Position numbers and translations under genes: made by a program
Notes under the pieces: generated by a model
What the model saw: the letters and a program-made list of their open reading frames with translations, nothing else
The model's database searches: none
Told to the model about the DNA's origin: nothing
NCBI RefSeq assembly: GCF_024746835.1
Contig: NZ_CP080531.1
Span: 1,116,001 to 1,180,000 of the forward strand
Length of the DNA: 64,000 bases
DNA from: Mesorhizobium sp. AR02
Lineage (GTDB): Bacteria > Pseudomonadota > Alphaproteobacteria > Rhizobiales > Rhizobiaceae
Direction: 5' to 3'
Part shown: piece after piece, positions 47,461 through 58,608 of the stretch
Position numbering within the stretch: position 1 is the first letter of the stretch
How the letters are laid out: every line of letters starts with the position of its first letter

Positions 47461-48369
47461 ATGAAGCAGAGCTACACAGTCCGGCACGGGGCGCTGGAGG
47501 GCGTCGAGGTGTTCCTGGCTGTCGCCAGGCGCCGCAACTTCCGCCGCGCCGCCGCCGATCTCGGCGTGACGCCGTCCGCCGTGAGCCAGGCGGTGCGCGC
47601 GCTGGAGGCCCGCATGGGTGCGGCGCTGTTTGTCCGCACGACGCGGAGTGTCGGCCTGACCGAGGCCGGTCAGCGGTTCCTCGACCGCGCCGGCCCAGCC
47701 TTCGAGGAGATCGTCGCCGCCGGCGAGGCCGCGCGTGATGTCGGCCAGCGGCCGACCGGCCTGCTGCGCCTGTCAGTGCCCCGCGCCGTCGTGCCGTTGA
47801 TCCTGGAGCCGGTGATCGCGTCGTTCTGCCAGGCCTATCCCGAAGTCGAACTCGAGATCGCCGCGAGCGACGAGATGGTTGATCTCGCGACCGGCGGGTT
47901 CGATGCCGGCATTCGCCTCGGCCAGTTCATCGCCACCGACATGGTCGCGGTGCGGCTGACCCCTTCGTTCTCGTTCGTCGTCGTCGGCAGCCCTGACTAT
48001 CTCGAGCGCCACGGCCGCCCCGAGCGTGTCGGCGACTTGCGCCATCATGCCTGCTTACGCCTGCGCCGTTCGAACGGCGCCATCGCGCCCTGGACGTTCG
48101 TCGACGGCAACGAGGCGATCGAGGCCATGGTGTCTGGCCCGCTGATCGCGCATGACTACCCTACGCTGCTCGGGGCCGCGATGCGTGGGATCGGGCTGGC
48201 GCAAATCCCTCGACCCGTCGCCGAAGCTCCGATTGCCCAGGGAAAGCTCGAGCCTGTGCTGGACACGATCGCCGCGACAACGCCGGGCGTCTTCCTCTAT
48301 CATCCCGGCAAGCGCCAGATCCTGCCGAAGCTGCGCGCCTTCATCGATCACCTCAAATCCGCGGTCTGA
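47461..48369 (+). CDS. LysR-family transcriptional regulator
   Basis: This 302-residue regulator has its N-terminal HTH in NFRRAAADLGVTPSAVSQAV. The substrate-binding domain includes GLLRLSVPRAVVPLILEPVI and ATGGFDAGIRLGQFIATDMV, the PBP fold of the CrgA/DmlR-like group. It is divergent from the methyltransferase operon across 75 bases and probably controls it. Confidence 0.9.
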   Translation: MKQSYTVRHGALEGVEVFLAVARRRNFRRAAADLGVTPSAVSQAVRALEARMGAALFVRTTRSVGLTEAGQRFLDRAGPAFEEIVAAGEAARDVGQRPTGLLRLSVPRAVVPLILEPVIASFCQAYPEVELEIAASDEMVDLATGGFDAGIRLGQFIATDMVAVRLTPSFSFVVVGSPDYLERHGRPERVGDLRHHACLRLRRSNGAIAPWTFVDGNEAIEAMVSGPLIAHDYPTLLGAAMRGIGLAQIPRPVAEAPIAQGKLEPVLDTIAATTPGVFLYHPGKRQILPKLRAFIDHLKSAV

Positions 48370-48404
48370 GGCAAGGATGCTGCCCCCCTTGGCGCGCGCC
48401 TTCC

Positions 48405-48516
48405 TCAAGCCGTCTTCTGTGCCACCAGCCCCAGTTCCTCGACCATCGTCTGACGCATCAAAAACTTCTGCGGCTTGCCGGTCACCGTCATCGGCAATTC
48501 GGTGCGGAAGCGGATG
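48405..48516 (-). pseudogene. 3'-end fragment of an acyl-CoA synthetase gene
   Basis: These bases encode only the C-terminal end ([20 protein letters not shown] and LVAQKTA, then stop) of a protein nearly identical to the product of 49901-51673. Aligned without gaps, 108 bases differ at 12 positions, and the last 51 are identical. The fragment lies left of the ion exchanger gene and the complete gene lies right of it, both in the same orientation. Confidence 0.85.
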
Positions 48517-48599
48517 ATTGCTCTCTCGGTAACCCGGTCGGTTTCCTGATCAGCGGGTGCCTCATCCCCGCATCTGATCGCTCACTTGCACAAAAGATT

Positions 48600-49703
48600 T
48601 CATGGTATAAATATCAGAAATATATAAGTAAAAAATACTACAAGATGGACCATTCCGGTCAAGAACGTCGTTCTTTCAGTGCTGAAGCTTACATTGCATA
48701 TGAAAAGCGCCAAGACCAAAAGGACCGCATCAGCAGCCGGCAGCCCCAGGGTCAGTCCTCTCCCCGTCAGCAGGCTGGCGGCTGCGACTCCCGGTATGGT
48801 CAGGCCGATCGTGGCGCAAGCCGAACCCATCGCGACATTCAAGCCGCGCTGCAGCTCGTTGTTGAGTGAAGCGCGCACCGCCGAAATGGCCTCCGGCATC
48901 AACACCAGCCCCGCGATCATTGCCCCAACAATGCTGTCAGCCTGGGTCACCTGGTAGGCAACGAGCGTATCTTCGACGCTTGCCGCGACGTGCTCGGCGA
49001 GCATGACAATTCCGATCAGCCCGGCCATCAGCAGCAGAGCGCTGGCAGAGATATTCTCGTGAGGGGCAGCGCGCACCGAAACGTCGTGTGGTTGTCCCTG
49101 GATAAAGTCTTCCCGGTGCCGGACGGTCTGCGCGAACACGAAGCTTGCATAGAGCAGCACTGAAAGGACGCTGACGAAACCAAGTTGGGCTGCCGAAAAC
49201 GTGCCGGGATCCGTGGTCTGGGTGTATGTCGGCAGGATAAGCGTCATGACGGTCAGCGCGATCAGAACCGCCAGATAGGCACTGGTCCCTTGCCGCACGA
49301 TGGCCTGCTTGCGATGACGCCAGCCGCCAAGCGCGAGACACATGCCGACAACGCCGGTGGATGTGATCATCACCGTCGAGAAGACGGACTCCCGTGCCAG
49401 CGTCGGGTTGTTCTCTCCATGCAGCATCATGGAAACAATGATCGACACTTCGATTGCTGTGACGGCAAACGTCAGCACCAGCGTGCCGTACGGCTCCCCT
49501 ACCCGCCGAGCTACCGCCTCGGCGTGGTCGAGCACCACGAAAATGGTGACGAACATGATCGCACTCGACAGCGCACCGACAAGGATCCTGGCATTCAGCG
49601 AACCCTGGTCCACCGACAGCCCGCTGGCTCTGACCGCGACAGCCATCGCCAGCGCAGCGAGGGGCATTGCGTAGGAAATCGCCGATCGTCCGAAACCAGT
49701 CAT
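48600..49703 (-). CDS. calcium/proton antiporter-like ionic transporter (y4hA type)
   Basis: This 367-residue membrane protein of the CaCA/ChaA superfamily has about 10-11 hydrophobic segments. The two alpha repeats are visible as GTLVLTFAVTAIEVSIIVSM and VGAMIAGLVLMPEAISAVRA, each with the conserved acidic residue. An AT-rich 3' end encodes HLVVFFTYIFLIFIP. The closest name I recall is the y4hA ionic transporter of Rhizobium NGR234. It would export Ca2+ or Na+/K+ in exchange for protons. It sits between two copies of an acyl-CoA synthetase 3' end. Confidence 0.87.
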   Translation of the reverse strand: MTGFGRSAISYAMPLAALAMAVAVRASGLSVDQGSLNARILVGALSSAIMFVTIFVVLDHAEAVARRVGEPYGTLVLTFAVTAIEVSIIVSMMLHGENNPTLARESVFSTVMITSTGVVGMCLALGGWRHRKQAIVRQGTSAYLAVLIALTVMTLILPTYTQTTDPGTFSAAQLGFVSVLSVLLYASFVFAQTVRHREDFIQGQPHDVSVRAAPHENISASALLLMAGLIGIVMLAEHVAASVEDTLVAYQVTQADSIVGAMIAGLVLMPEAISAVRASLNNELQRGLNVAMGSACATIGLTIPGVAAASLLTGRGLTLGLPAADAVLLVLALFICNVSFSTERTTFLTGMVHLVVFFTYIFLIFIP

Positions 49704-49900
49704 TCAAGCCCCCATATGTTTCTGCGAACCTTGCGGAAAGCCTGTGGGGAGCGCCTCAGCCAATGTCATCGCAAAGCCGGCAAGCCCATCGCCCGGCGTT
49801 CGACTCCGGCAAACGACACCGAACCGCGGCTCCTGAAGATGCCGCAAGGTCGCGCGACCTTGGCATTATTGAGCGCAACGACAAAATCGAGGCGCCCCCC

Positions 49901-51673
<1,773 letters not shown>

Positions 51674-51819
51674 CGCTGTCTCCTCCCAGGCCGCGACGAG
51701 TCTATCAGCCCGGCGGGGCAGTGGAAATCCTGTCGATGGTACTGGGAGGTATAGGGGCGCCTCCGTCCCGGATCCGCTTTTCTGCTTTGCCCGAAGGCAA
51801 TCGCATATGGCAGCGCCAA

Positions 51820-51978
51820 GCCCCTCTCCGTCTCGGCTTCGCCGAGCCACCTCTCCCCCACGTCCGTGGGGGCGAGGAACCCAAGCTTCCAAAGGGTGCA
51901 ACCCCGACAGTTAGCGTTTCCTCGCCCCCATGAAATGGGGGAGAGGTGGATCGGGCGAAGCCCGAGACGGAGAGGGGG
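51820..51978. repeat. inverted pair of REP-like palindromes
   Basis: Copies at about 51820-51880 and 51919-51978 are inverted relative to each other. Each carries a CTCTCCCCCAC/GTGGGGG-type hairpin and a TCGGGCGAAGCCCGAGA-type hairpin. A third copy is at 63705-63767. They lie between the acyl-CoA synthetase and hisG, outside genes. Confidence 0.75.
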
Positions 51979-51990
51979 ATAGCGCCGCCG

Positions 51991-52689
51991 TTAGGCGACT
52001 ATGGAAGCCATCTTCGCAGCGATATCGCGCACGAGCGCCTCATCCGCCGCCGAACGATCTTTCTTCGACGCCACCAGACAGGCCTGCGATTTCAGCACGA
52101 CGCCATCGCCCAACACCTTGAGGTGGTTGGCGCGCAGCGTCGAGCCGGTGGTGGTGATGTCGACGATGACGTCGGCAAGTCCCGCCGCCGGCGCGCCTTC
52201 GGTGGCGCCTAGGCTCTCGACGATGCGATAGACCTGGATACCGTGCTTTTGCGAAAAGAATTGCTGCGTCAGCCGCCAGTATTTGGTGGCGATGCGCAAC
52301 CGCCTTCCATGGCGCTGGCGGAAATCGGCGGCGACATCGTCGAGATCGGCCATGGTATCGACGTCGAGCCAGATTTCTGGCACCGCCACCACGACATCGG
52401 CATGGCCGAAGCCGAGACGGGCAACGATTTCCGCGCGGGTTTCCCAGTCGGCGAGGTTTTCGCGGACCAGGTCCTCGCCGGTGATGCCGAGATCGACCGC
52501 GCCCTGGCCGATTTCGCCCGATATTTCCGAAGCCGACAGGAAGGCCACCTCGACATTGTCCAGGCCCTCGACGCGGGCGTGATATTTGCGCTCGTCGCCG
52601 GGCAGGCTGATGGCAAGGCCGGCATTGGCCAGCACCTCCAGCGCCTGCTCCTTCAACCGGCCTTTCGACGGGATCGCCAGCGTGATCAT
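51991..52689 (-). CDS. hisG: ATP phosphoribosyltransferase, short form
   Basis: First enzyme of histidine biosynthesis, joining ATP and PRPP. The 232 residues are the short catalytic form, which needs the HisZ regulatory subunit. Visible motifs are [35 protein letters not shown], and the PRPP-binding loop [18 protein letters not shown]. It overlaps hisZ by four bases. Confidence 0.95.
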   Translation of the reverse strand: MITLAIPSKGRLKEQALEVLANAGLAISLPGDERKYHARVEGLDNVEVAFLSASEISGEIGQGAVDLGITGEDLVRENLADWETRAEIVARLGFGHADVVVAVPEIWLDVDTMADLDDVAADFRQRHGRRLRIATKYWRLTQQFFSQKHGIQVYRIVESLGATEGAPAAGLADVIVDITTTGSTLRANHLKVLGDGVVLKSQACLVASKKDRSAADEALVRDIAAKMASIVA

Positions 52690-53807
52690 GATGCCGTCTC
52701 CCGCAACGCCTCGATGCGGTCGAGCCAGACGGAAAAACCGACGCCGGGAATGGCGGTCTTGGCGCCAAGCAGCGTCAGCAGCCGGTCGTAGCGGCCGCCA
52801 CCGGCCAGGGGACGCTCGCCATCCTGTGCCGCGATTTCGAAGACCACACCGGTGTAATAATCGAGCGGACGGCCGAAAGCGGCGTCGTAGCGGATTTTTG
52901 CCGCCGGCAAGCCATGCGCCTCGATCGCTCTCGCCCGGGCCGCGAACTTCTCCAGTGCCGCGCCCAGCGACAATCCAGCGCCGACAGCGAAGGTTTCCAG
53001 CGCCTGCGTCGCGCCGTCGAGCGGCACGTCGATCGCCAGGAAATTCTTCAGCGCCGCGAAGGCCTCGTTCGACAGCCGCACGCTGCGCAACTCGGCCTTT
53101 TCGATCAGCCGCCGCGCAATGTCTGTGGGCGAGCGCCCGCCGGACGCCGACAGGCCGGCTTCTTCCATGCCGCCGGCGATGTGTACCGAAAGACCTTCGA
53201 GATCGCCGTCGAGGACAAGCGCCGCGACCTCACCGGAAAGCTGGCCGTTGCGCGGCGGGTTGGCGAGATCGGCAAGCGCCGCCTGCAACATCGGCGCCGA
53301 GCCGAAGGCACGCGCCAGCCGCATGCGCCAGCCGCGCGGCAGGCCGAGCGCCGCCAGCACCGCTTCGAAGATGCCCTGGTCGCCAAGCGTGATCGTGAGC
53401 GCCTGGCCGGGCAGCACCAGCGACAGCAGCGCATGCGCGTCGGCTACCGAGCGGGCATCGGCTTCAGCCGTGTCGCGGTCGCCGAGATCCTCGATGCCGG
53501 CCTGGAAGAACTCGTTGCCGCCTTCGCGGCGCTGGCGAAACACCTCGCCGAGATAGGAATAACGGCGCGGCGTGCCGGCCTGCGAACTTATGTGGTCGAG
53601 ACAGACCGGAATGGTGAATTCCGGCCGCAGGCACAATGTCTGCCCGGTCTCGCTTTCGGTGAGGAAGATGCGGCGCCGCAGATCCTCTCCGGCCATGTCG
53701 AGGAACGGGTCCGCCGGCTGCAGGATGGCGACCTCGACCGCGTGGGTGTTGCGCGTGGCGAAGAGGTTGGTGATGTCGGCTGCGATTGCGGGGTAGCGGG
53801 AGGTCAT
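52686..53807 (-). CDS. hisZ: ATP phosphoribosyltransferase regulatory subunit
   Basis: This 373-residue paralogue of histidyl-tRNA synthetase lacks tRNA charging and forms a complex with HisG. Class II synthetase motifs are recognisable: [33 protein letters not shown] and [16 protein letters not shown]. The start at 53807 ([16 protein letters not shown]) gives normal length; the upstream extension runs through repeats. The four-base overlap with hisG supports joint function. Confidence 0.92.
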   Translation of the reverse strand: MTSRYPAIAADITNLFATRNTHAVEVAILQPADPFLDMAGEDLRRRIFLTESETGQTLCLRPEFTIPVCLDHISSQAGTPRRYSYLGEVFRQRREGGNEFFQAGIEDLGDRDTAEADARSVADAHALLSLVLPGQALTITLGDQGIFEAVLAALGLPRGWRMRLARAFGSAPMLQAALADLANPPRNGQLSGEVAALVLDGDLEGLSVHIAGGMEEAGLSASGGRSPTDIARRLIEKAELRSVRLSNEAFAALKNFLAIDVPLDGATQALETFAVGAGLSLGAALEKFAARARAIEAHGLPAAKIRYDAAFGRPLDYYTGVVFEIAAQDGERPLAGGGRYDRLLTLLGAKTAIPGVGFSVWLDRIEALRETAS

Positions 53808-53828
53808 GGATAGGATGGGTGCGAGGCA

Positions 53829-53982
53829 CCCCCCTCTGTCCTGCCGGCCATCTCCCCCGCAAGGGGGGAGATCGGCAGCTTTAGACACGGCGCCTTTTTT
53901 CCAACGCCGGAGATTGGCGAAAGCATACACGACATCCGATCTCCCCCCTTGCGGGGGAGATGGCCGGCAGGCCAGAGGGGGG
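53829..53982. repeat. inverted repeat pair between hisZ and hisS
   Basis: About 47 bases at 53829-53880 reappear inverted at 53936-53982, each holding its own CTCCCCC-GGGGGAG hairpin. Together they could form a long stem around a 55-base loop. They fill most of the gap between the two genes. Confidence 0.8.
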
Positions 53983-53985
53983 TGT

Positions 53986-55491
53986 TCAAGCGCCACCTTT
54001 CGCGCGATCGGCCGCCTGCGCCGCCAGGATCTTTTTCACCTCTCCAACCAGCTCACCTTCAGCCACCGTAACCTGCGCCGGGCGTGCGGCGCGCCATTCG
54101 GCGTTGTCGGTGATTTCGGCCGACATGCGCGCGCCTTCGATCAGGTCCTTGATCTGCAACTCGCCCTTGGCGCGTTCATCCCCACCCTGAATGATTGCGA
54201 CCGGGCAGCCGCGCCGGTCGGCATATTTGAGCTGCGCCTTCATGCCGGCGCCGCCGAGATACATTTCGGAGCGGATGCCGTCGGCACGCAATTCGCTAAC
54301 CATCTTCTGGTAGCGGCCGAGGCTTTCCGTGTCCTTGTCCATCACCAGCACGACGACCGGCGCGATCACATCGGCGCTGTCGAGCTTGCCGAGGTTCTTC
54401 AGCGCCGTCATCAGCCTCGAAACGCCGATGGAGAAGCCGGTCGCCGGCACCGGCTCCCCACGGAAGCGCGAGACCAGGCCATCATAGCGGCCGCCGCCAC
54501 CAACCGAGCCGAAACGCACGATCTGGCCGTCCTCGTTCGGGATTTCCGCCAGCAGCTCGGCCTCGAGGACCGGGCCGGTGTAATATTCGAGGCCGCGGAC
54601 GACCGAGCGGTCCATGGTGATGCGGTCTTCGCCATATCCGGCAGCCCGGACCAGGGCTTCGATTGTCGCGAGTTCGCTGACACCTTCCTGGTAGGTCGCG
54701 TTCGAACTGACGCTGGCATCCTGGCCGGCCTGTGCATTTCTCGCTGTTGCTTGAAGAACCGCCTCGGCTTGTCCATTGTTCAGCCCGGCGCCCTTGGCGA
54801 AGTCCCCTTCGCCTTCCTTGCCGCCATCCCAGCGCCCCGGCCCAAGCAGGAGCTTCACGCCTTCCGGCCCGAGCTTGTCCAGCTTGTCGATGGCGCGCAG
54901 CACCGTCAGCCGGCGCCCAGCATTCTCATCACCCCCAAGGCCGATCGCCTCCAGCACGCCGTCCAGCACCTTGCGGTTGTTGACGCGGATGACGTAGTCG
55001 CCGCGCTTGATGCCGAGCGCTTCCATGACGTCGGCCATCATCATCGCCATCTCGGCATCCGCCGCGACGCCCGGCGTACCGATCGTATCGGCGTCGAACT
55101 GCATGAACTGGCGGAAGCGGCCGGGCCCGGGCTTCTCGTTGCGGAACACCCAGCCGGAGCGGTAGCTGCGATAGGGTTTCGGCAGGCGCTCGTAATTCTC
55201 GGCGACAAAGCGCGCCGTTGGCGCGGTCAGGTCGTAGCGCAGCGACAGCCACTGCTCGTCATCGTCCTGGAAGGAGAACACGCCTTCGTTCGGCCGATCC
55301 TGGTCGGGCAGGAATTTGCCGAGCGCATCGGTGTATTCGATCAGCGGCTGGTCGGCCGGTTCGAAACCGTAAAGCTCATAGACCGAGCGGATCGTCGCCA
55401 TCATCTTCTCGACGGCGCGGATGTCCTCGGCGCTGCGGTCGGCAAAACCGCGCGGCAATCGCGCTTTCGTCTTTTCCGATTTGTCGGCCAT
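53986..55491 (-). CDS. hisS: histidyl-tRNA synthetase
   Basis: This 501-residue class II synthetase charges tRNA-His. Motif 2 is seen in [20 protein letters not shown], the histidine-binding loops in [19 protein letters not shown] and [17 protein letters not shown]-terminal anticodon-binding domain includes [19 protein letters not shown]. It groups with hisZ and hisG as in many alphaproteobacteria. Confidence 0.95.
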   Translation of the reverse strand: MADKSEKTKARLPRGFADRSAEDIRAVEKMMATIRSVYELYGFEPADQPLIEYTDALGKFLPDQDRPNEGVFSFQDDDEQWLSLRYDLTAPTARFVAENYERLPKPYRSYRSGWVFRNEKPGPGRFRQFMQFDADTIGTPGVAADAEMAMMMADVMEALGIKRGDYVIRVNNRKVLDGVLEAIGLGGDENAGRRLTVLRAIDKLDKLGPEGVKLLLGPGRWDGGKEGEGDFAKGAGLNNGQAEAVLQATARNAQAGQDASVSSNATYQEGVSELATIEALVRAAGYGEDRITMDRSVVRGLEYYTGPVLEAELLAEIPNEDGQIVRFGSVGGGGRYDGLVSRFRGEPVPATGFSIGVSRLMTALKNLGKLDSADVIAPVVVLVMDKDTESLGRYQKMVSELRADGIRSEMYLGGAGMKAQLKYADRRGCPVAIIQGGDERAKGELQIKDLIEGARMSAEITDNAEWRAARPAQVTVAEGELVGEVKKILAAQAADRAKGGA

Positions 55492-55581
55492 GAATTGGGT
55501 CTTTTTGCTAAGTAAAGGGTGACTTATTTCCGAGTGCGCGTGTCCTAGCCGAAGCTACCGAGAGCGGCAAGGGTTAGCGCC

Positions 55582-55634
55582 TCTCCCTTCTCCCCTTGCG
55601 GGAGAAGGTGGCCTCGCGAAGCGAGGTCGGATGA
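55582..55634. repeat. REP-like palindrome left of IS110 element
   Basis: It carries a CTTCTCCC-TTGC-GGGAGAAG hairpin followed by CTCGCGAAGCGAG. A related copy in inverted orientation lies at 56819-56877 on the other side of the IS110 transposase. Confidence 0.7.
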
Positions 55635-55650
55635 GCGACTATCTGAGGTG

Positions 55651-56586
55651 TCAAGTTGCATTTGCGAATTCGTTACGCGCGTCGCGTGCTTTTGCGTTGA
55701 GAATGACGAGCAGCTTGCGGGCGAGCGCAATGCGGATGACCATTTTCTCCTTTCCGGCGGTCTGCAACCGTTGCTTGAAAGCTGCCAGATGCGGATCATA
55801 TTTGGCAACGATGCTGGCGACGAGGAAGAGGACGCCGCGCGGCCCCGCACGACCACCGCGCACTGGTCTTCGACCGCTGCGCTTGCCGCTGTCATTGGCG
55901 ATCGGCGCCAGACCGGCCAGCTTGGCGATGGCCTTGTTGGAGAGGATGCCGATCTCGGGCAACTGCGCCATCAGCCGCGCCACGGTGCGAGAGGCAACAC
56001 CCTTGAGCGAGCGGAAGGCCCGGTCGAGGCATGCCCACAGCGGATCGTCATCGATGAGCGTGGCGATCTCACCCTCGAGCCTGCGGCTTTGGCGCGCAAG
56101 CAGCGCGATCACCTCATCAAGGCTGGCGATGGTTTCGGCATCGGCAGTGCTCTTGCGCTGCTTTTGAATGGTGAGGTCACCTCCCACTTGGGAAAGCCGC
56201 GCAACCAGCGCCTTGAGCCGCTGCTGGGCCGCGCTCGGCGGCGGCGTCGGCTTGAGCCGCTTGACGGCACCATAACGGGCAATCATGGCGGCATCGATCC
56301 CGTCGGTCTTCTCCAGGAAACCCATTGCCTCGGCGAAGTAGCGAACGCTCCTCGCATTGGCCATGCCGCAGGGTTGCCCCATCTCCCACAACAGCAAGAA
56401 GGCCAACCGTTCGTAGCCGCCACTGGCCTCCATGACGACGAGTTCGACAGCATGGTTCTGACACCAGGCGGCCAGATCGGCGATGCCTGCCGCATCGTTG
56501 GCGAAGCGGTTTGCCGCTCCCATCGGCTCGATATGGGCATCGAGCCAGTCTTTCGAAATATCTATTCCACAGAGGGTCGTGTTCAC
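55651..56586 (-). CDS. IS110-family transposase
   Basis: This 311-residue recombinase has an N-terminal RuvC-like DEDD domain (LCGIDISKDWLDAHIEPMG, then VVMEASGGYERLAFLLLWE and DAAMIARYGA). The C-terminal Tnp20 domain includes ASRTVARLMAQLPEIGILSN and SGKRSGRRPVRGGRAGPR with the serine. I chose the GTG at 56586 (MNTTLCGIDI), the usual family start, over a TTG at 56619. The frame is intact. The upstream non-coding stretch is structured and may be the element's guide RNA. Confidence 0.92.
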   Translation of the reverse strand: MNTTLCGIDISKDWLDAHIEPMGAANRFANDAAGIADLAAWCQNHAVELVVMEASGGYERLAFLLLWEMGQPCGMANARSVRYFAEAMGFLEKTDGIDAAMIARYGAVKRLKPTPPPSAAQQRLKALVARLSQVGGDLTIQKQRKSTADAETIASLDEVIALLARQSRRLEGEIATLIDDDPLWACLDRAFRSLKGVASRTVARLMAQLPEIGILSNKAIAKLAGLAPIANDSGKRSGRRPVRGGRAGPRGVLFLVASIVAKYDPHLAAFKQRLQTAGKEKMVIRIALARKLLVILNAKARDARNEFANAT

Positions 56587-56599
56587 GGTAACCTGCCTT

Positions 56600-56760
56600 G
56601 TGCGTGCGATTGGAGCCAAGCGACTATTCGGTCGTGCGTGACGAAGGCGAAGATCCCAGGCTCATCCACGGTTGTAGCCGCAGGGGTGTCGGGCGACTTC
56701 GCCAAGCCTCGAATCGGATGGCCGTCCGGTTCGAGGCTCAGTCGCTTCCATCGCACAAAG
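56600..56760 (-). ncRNA. candidate IS110 bridge RNA region
   Basis: This non-coding stretch lies directly upstream of the IS110 transposase. A 13-bp hairpin occurs at 56705-56738 (arms GCCTCGAATCGG and CCGGTTCGAGGC, loop ATGGCCGT). An outer paired segment closes the region: TGCGAT at 56605-56610 and AAGCGACT at 56618-56625 match AGTCGCTT at 56740-56747 and ATCGCA at 56750-56755. In IS110 elements such as IS621 a bridge RNA from this position guides recombination. Assignment here is inference from position and pairing. Confidence 0.45.
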
Positions 56761-56818
56761 TCTCCTCCGTGCAGATACAAGGGGTGTTCCAGCTTGACGC
56801 CGACGGCGCTCCGGCACG

Positions 56819-56877
56819 CACCCCTCAACCGTCTCGGCGCTGCGCGCCGATCCACCTTCTCCCGCAAGGGGAGAAGG
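56819..56877. repeat. REP-like palindrome right of IS110 element
   Basis: It contains GGCGCTGCGCGCC and CTTCTCCC-GCAA-GGGGAGAAG hairpins, related to 55582-55634 in inverse orientation. Apart from this and the candidate RNA, 56587-56990 has no gene. Confidence 0.7.
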
Positions 56878-56990
56878 AAAGGCCGTTGAAACAAAAACGC
56901 ACCGATAATGAAACAATCCCGCCATGGGCGCGGCATTGTGCCGACACAATCGCGGCCGATATAGCGCATCGACACGAAGGGGTTCGGGAC

Positions 56991-57242
56991 ATGACCAGCG
57001 CAACAAAATTCCACGCCAATAGCGATGCCGGCGAATTGCCAGCGCGCCTGCGCCCGGCCGGCATCCATGCGCCGAAACTGGTTGGCCAGGCTGCCGGACC
57101 GTTCGACGTACCGACAGACGCCGGCAAGGGACCGTCCATGCGCGACGCGTTTGTGACCGGCCTGCTGGTGATCTATCCAACCGTGGCCACGGTGGTGGCA
57201 ATCGTCGCCGGGCTGTTCCTGGCCAGCGTCAACGGCACCTGA
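56991..57242 (+). CDS. hypothetical membrane protein, DUF502-like start
   Basis: This 83-residue protein has a polar N-terminal half (MTSATKFHANSDAGELPARL). One hydrophobic segment follows near the C-terminus (FVTGLLVIYPTVATVVAIVA). The end GLFLASVNGT comes soon after, so it may be the truncated N-terminal part of a larger membrane protein (DUF502-type proteins start with a similar segment). The function is unknown. Confidence 0.55.
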   Translation: MTSATKFHANSDAGELPARLRPAGIHAPKLVGQAAGPFDVPTDAGKGPSMRDAFVTGLLVIYPTVATVVAIVAGLFLASVNGT

Positions 57243-57279
57243 AACTTCTTTCCATATTTTCTTGATCGGGCGATTGAGC

Positions 57280-57669
57280 ATGCGACTGGGCTACGCATAC
57301 GCGCTTGGCTGCGCATTTTTACTCGGGATGGCCAATCCGACCAGTGCCGGCGGCTGCAAGGCGGGCGACGCCGGCCTTGCCGGGCATTACTATCTGCGTG
57401 GCGTCATGGAGGTCGGCTCCGAACTGCTGCTCCGGAAAGACGGCAGCTTCGAGTTCATGCTGGCCTATGGCGCCAACGACCAGTACGGCAAGGGCTGCTG
57501 GGTGAAGAAGGGATCGACCGTCGAGGTCATTCCGGCCGGTCGCAGTTCGGCATCGACGCACCAGACGCCTGACGACAGCGGCTTCAGCGGCCTGGTGCTG
57601 ACCATCTCCGGCCGCAGCCTGGTGTGGGACATCAATGGCAGCGGGCATAAGGGACGGTTCGAGAAATAG
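57280..57669 (+). CDS. hypothetical exported protein
   Basis: This 129-residue protein has a signal peptide (MRLGYAYALGCAFLLGMANP, cleavage near TSAGG) and a mature beta-rich domain. Two cysteines (GGCKAGD and GKGCWVKKG) could form a disulphide. LLLRKDGSFEFMLAYG and SLVWDINGSGHKGRF suggest a small lipocalin-like sandwich. The ATG at 57280 is preferred over a TTG at 57262. The function is unknown. Confidence 0.75.
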   Translation: MRLGYAYALGCAFLLGMANPTSAGGCKAGDAGLAGHYYLRGVMEVGSELLLRKDGSFEFMLAYGANDQYGKGCWVKKGSTVEVIPAGRSSASTHQTPDDSGFSGLVLTISGRSLVWDINGSGHKGRFEK

Positions 57670-57754
57670 GGAATGGTAGCGCGAGCATTTGCAGGTTCGC
57701 GCCGCCCCTCATCCGCCTGCCGGCACCTTCTCTCCGTGAACGGGGCGAAGGAAG

Positions 57755-58393
57755 CTACTTCGGCCGCTTGAATGCCTTCCGTTCCTTCTCGACCTCCTTG
57801 CGGCAGACACAGCCCTCGAGATGGTCGTTGACCAGGCCCATGGCCTGCATGAAGGCGTAGACTGTCGTCGGGCCGACGAAACTCCAGCCGCGCTTCTTCA
57901 ATTCCTTCGAAATCCGGGTCGAGACCGCCGTCGTCGGGTTGGCGCGCAGATGCGCGAGGTCGACGATCGCAGGCCGCTCCGCCTTGCCGGGTTCGAACTT
58001 CCAGAACCAGGCGGCCAGCGAGCCGAACTCGTCGACCATTTCGCGGGCGCGTTTGGCGTTGTTGATGGTCGAGACGATCTTGCCGCGATGACGGATGATG
58101 CCGGCATTGCCAAGCAGGCGCCCGACATCCTTGTCGGTGAAGGCGGCGACCTTGTCGAAGTCGAAGCCGGCGAAGGCCTCGCGAAAATTCTCGCGCTTGC
58201 GCAGGATGGTCAGCCACGACAGGCCCGACTGAAACCCTTCGAGGCAGATCTTTTCGAACAGCCTGCGGTCGTCGGCCACCGGCCGGCCCCATTCATGATC
58301 ATGGTAGTGCAGATAGTCGGGCAGATTGCCGTGCCAGAAGCAGCGCGCGACACCGTCGGGACCGGCAAGCAGGCCGGTGTTTTCATTGCTCAT
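57755..58393 (-). CDS. tag: DNA-3-methyladenine glycosylase I
   Basis: This 212-residue base-excision repair enzyme removes 3-methyladenine. The zinc ligands Cys-His-His-Cys are seen in RCFWHGNLPDYLHYHDHEWG and NDHLEGCVCR. The catalytic pocket is in EGFQSGLSWLTILRKRENFR and WSFVGPTTVYAFMQAMG. The start at 58393 (MSNENTG) gives normal length. It stands alone between hypothetical and cell-wall genes. Confidence 0.94.
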   Translation of the reverse strand: MSNENTGLLAGPDGVARCFWHGNLPDYLHYHDHEWGRPVADDRRLFEKICLEGFQSGLSWLTILRKRENFREAFAGFDFDKVAAFTDKDVGRLLGNAGIIRHRGKIVSTINNAKRAREMVDEFGSLAAWFWKFEPGKAERPAIVDLAHLRANPTTAVSTRISKELKKRGWSFVGPTTVYAFMQAMGLVNDHLEGCVCRKEVEKERKAFKRPK

Positions 58394-58608
58394 TCCGAAA
58401 AATCCATCTGTTAACGCGCTTTTGCGCTGCATTTACTGTGGCTTTACCAGATTCCTGAACCCGGCGGTAACCACACCAAAAGGTTTACTGACACTTCCGC
58501 ATTTTACGCATTCCGATTCATGTTTCGGTTGCTGCTTGCACGCCAAAGATCGCCGAACCGGGGCGCGTTTCCACCCGGTTGTATCAAGACGATCAAGGTG
58601 CGTTCCCG

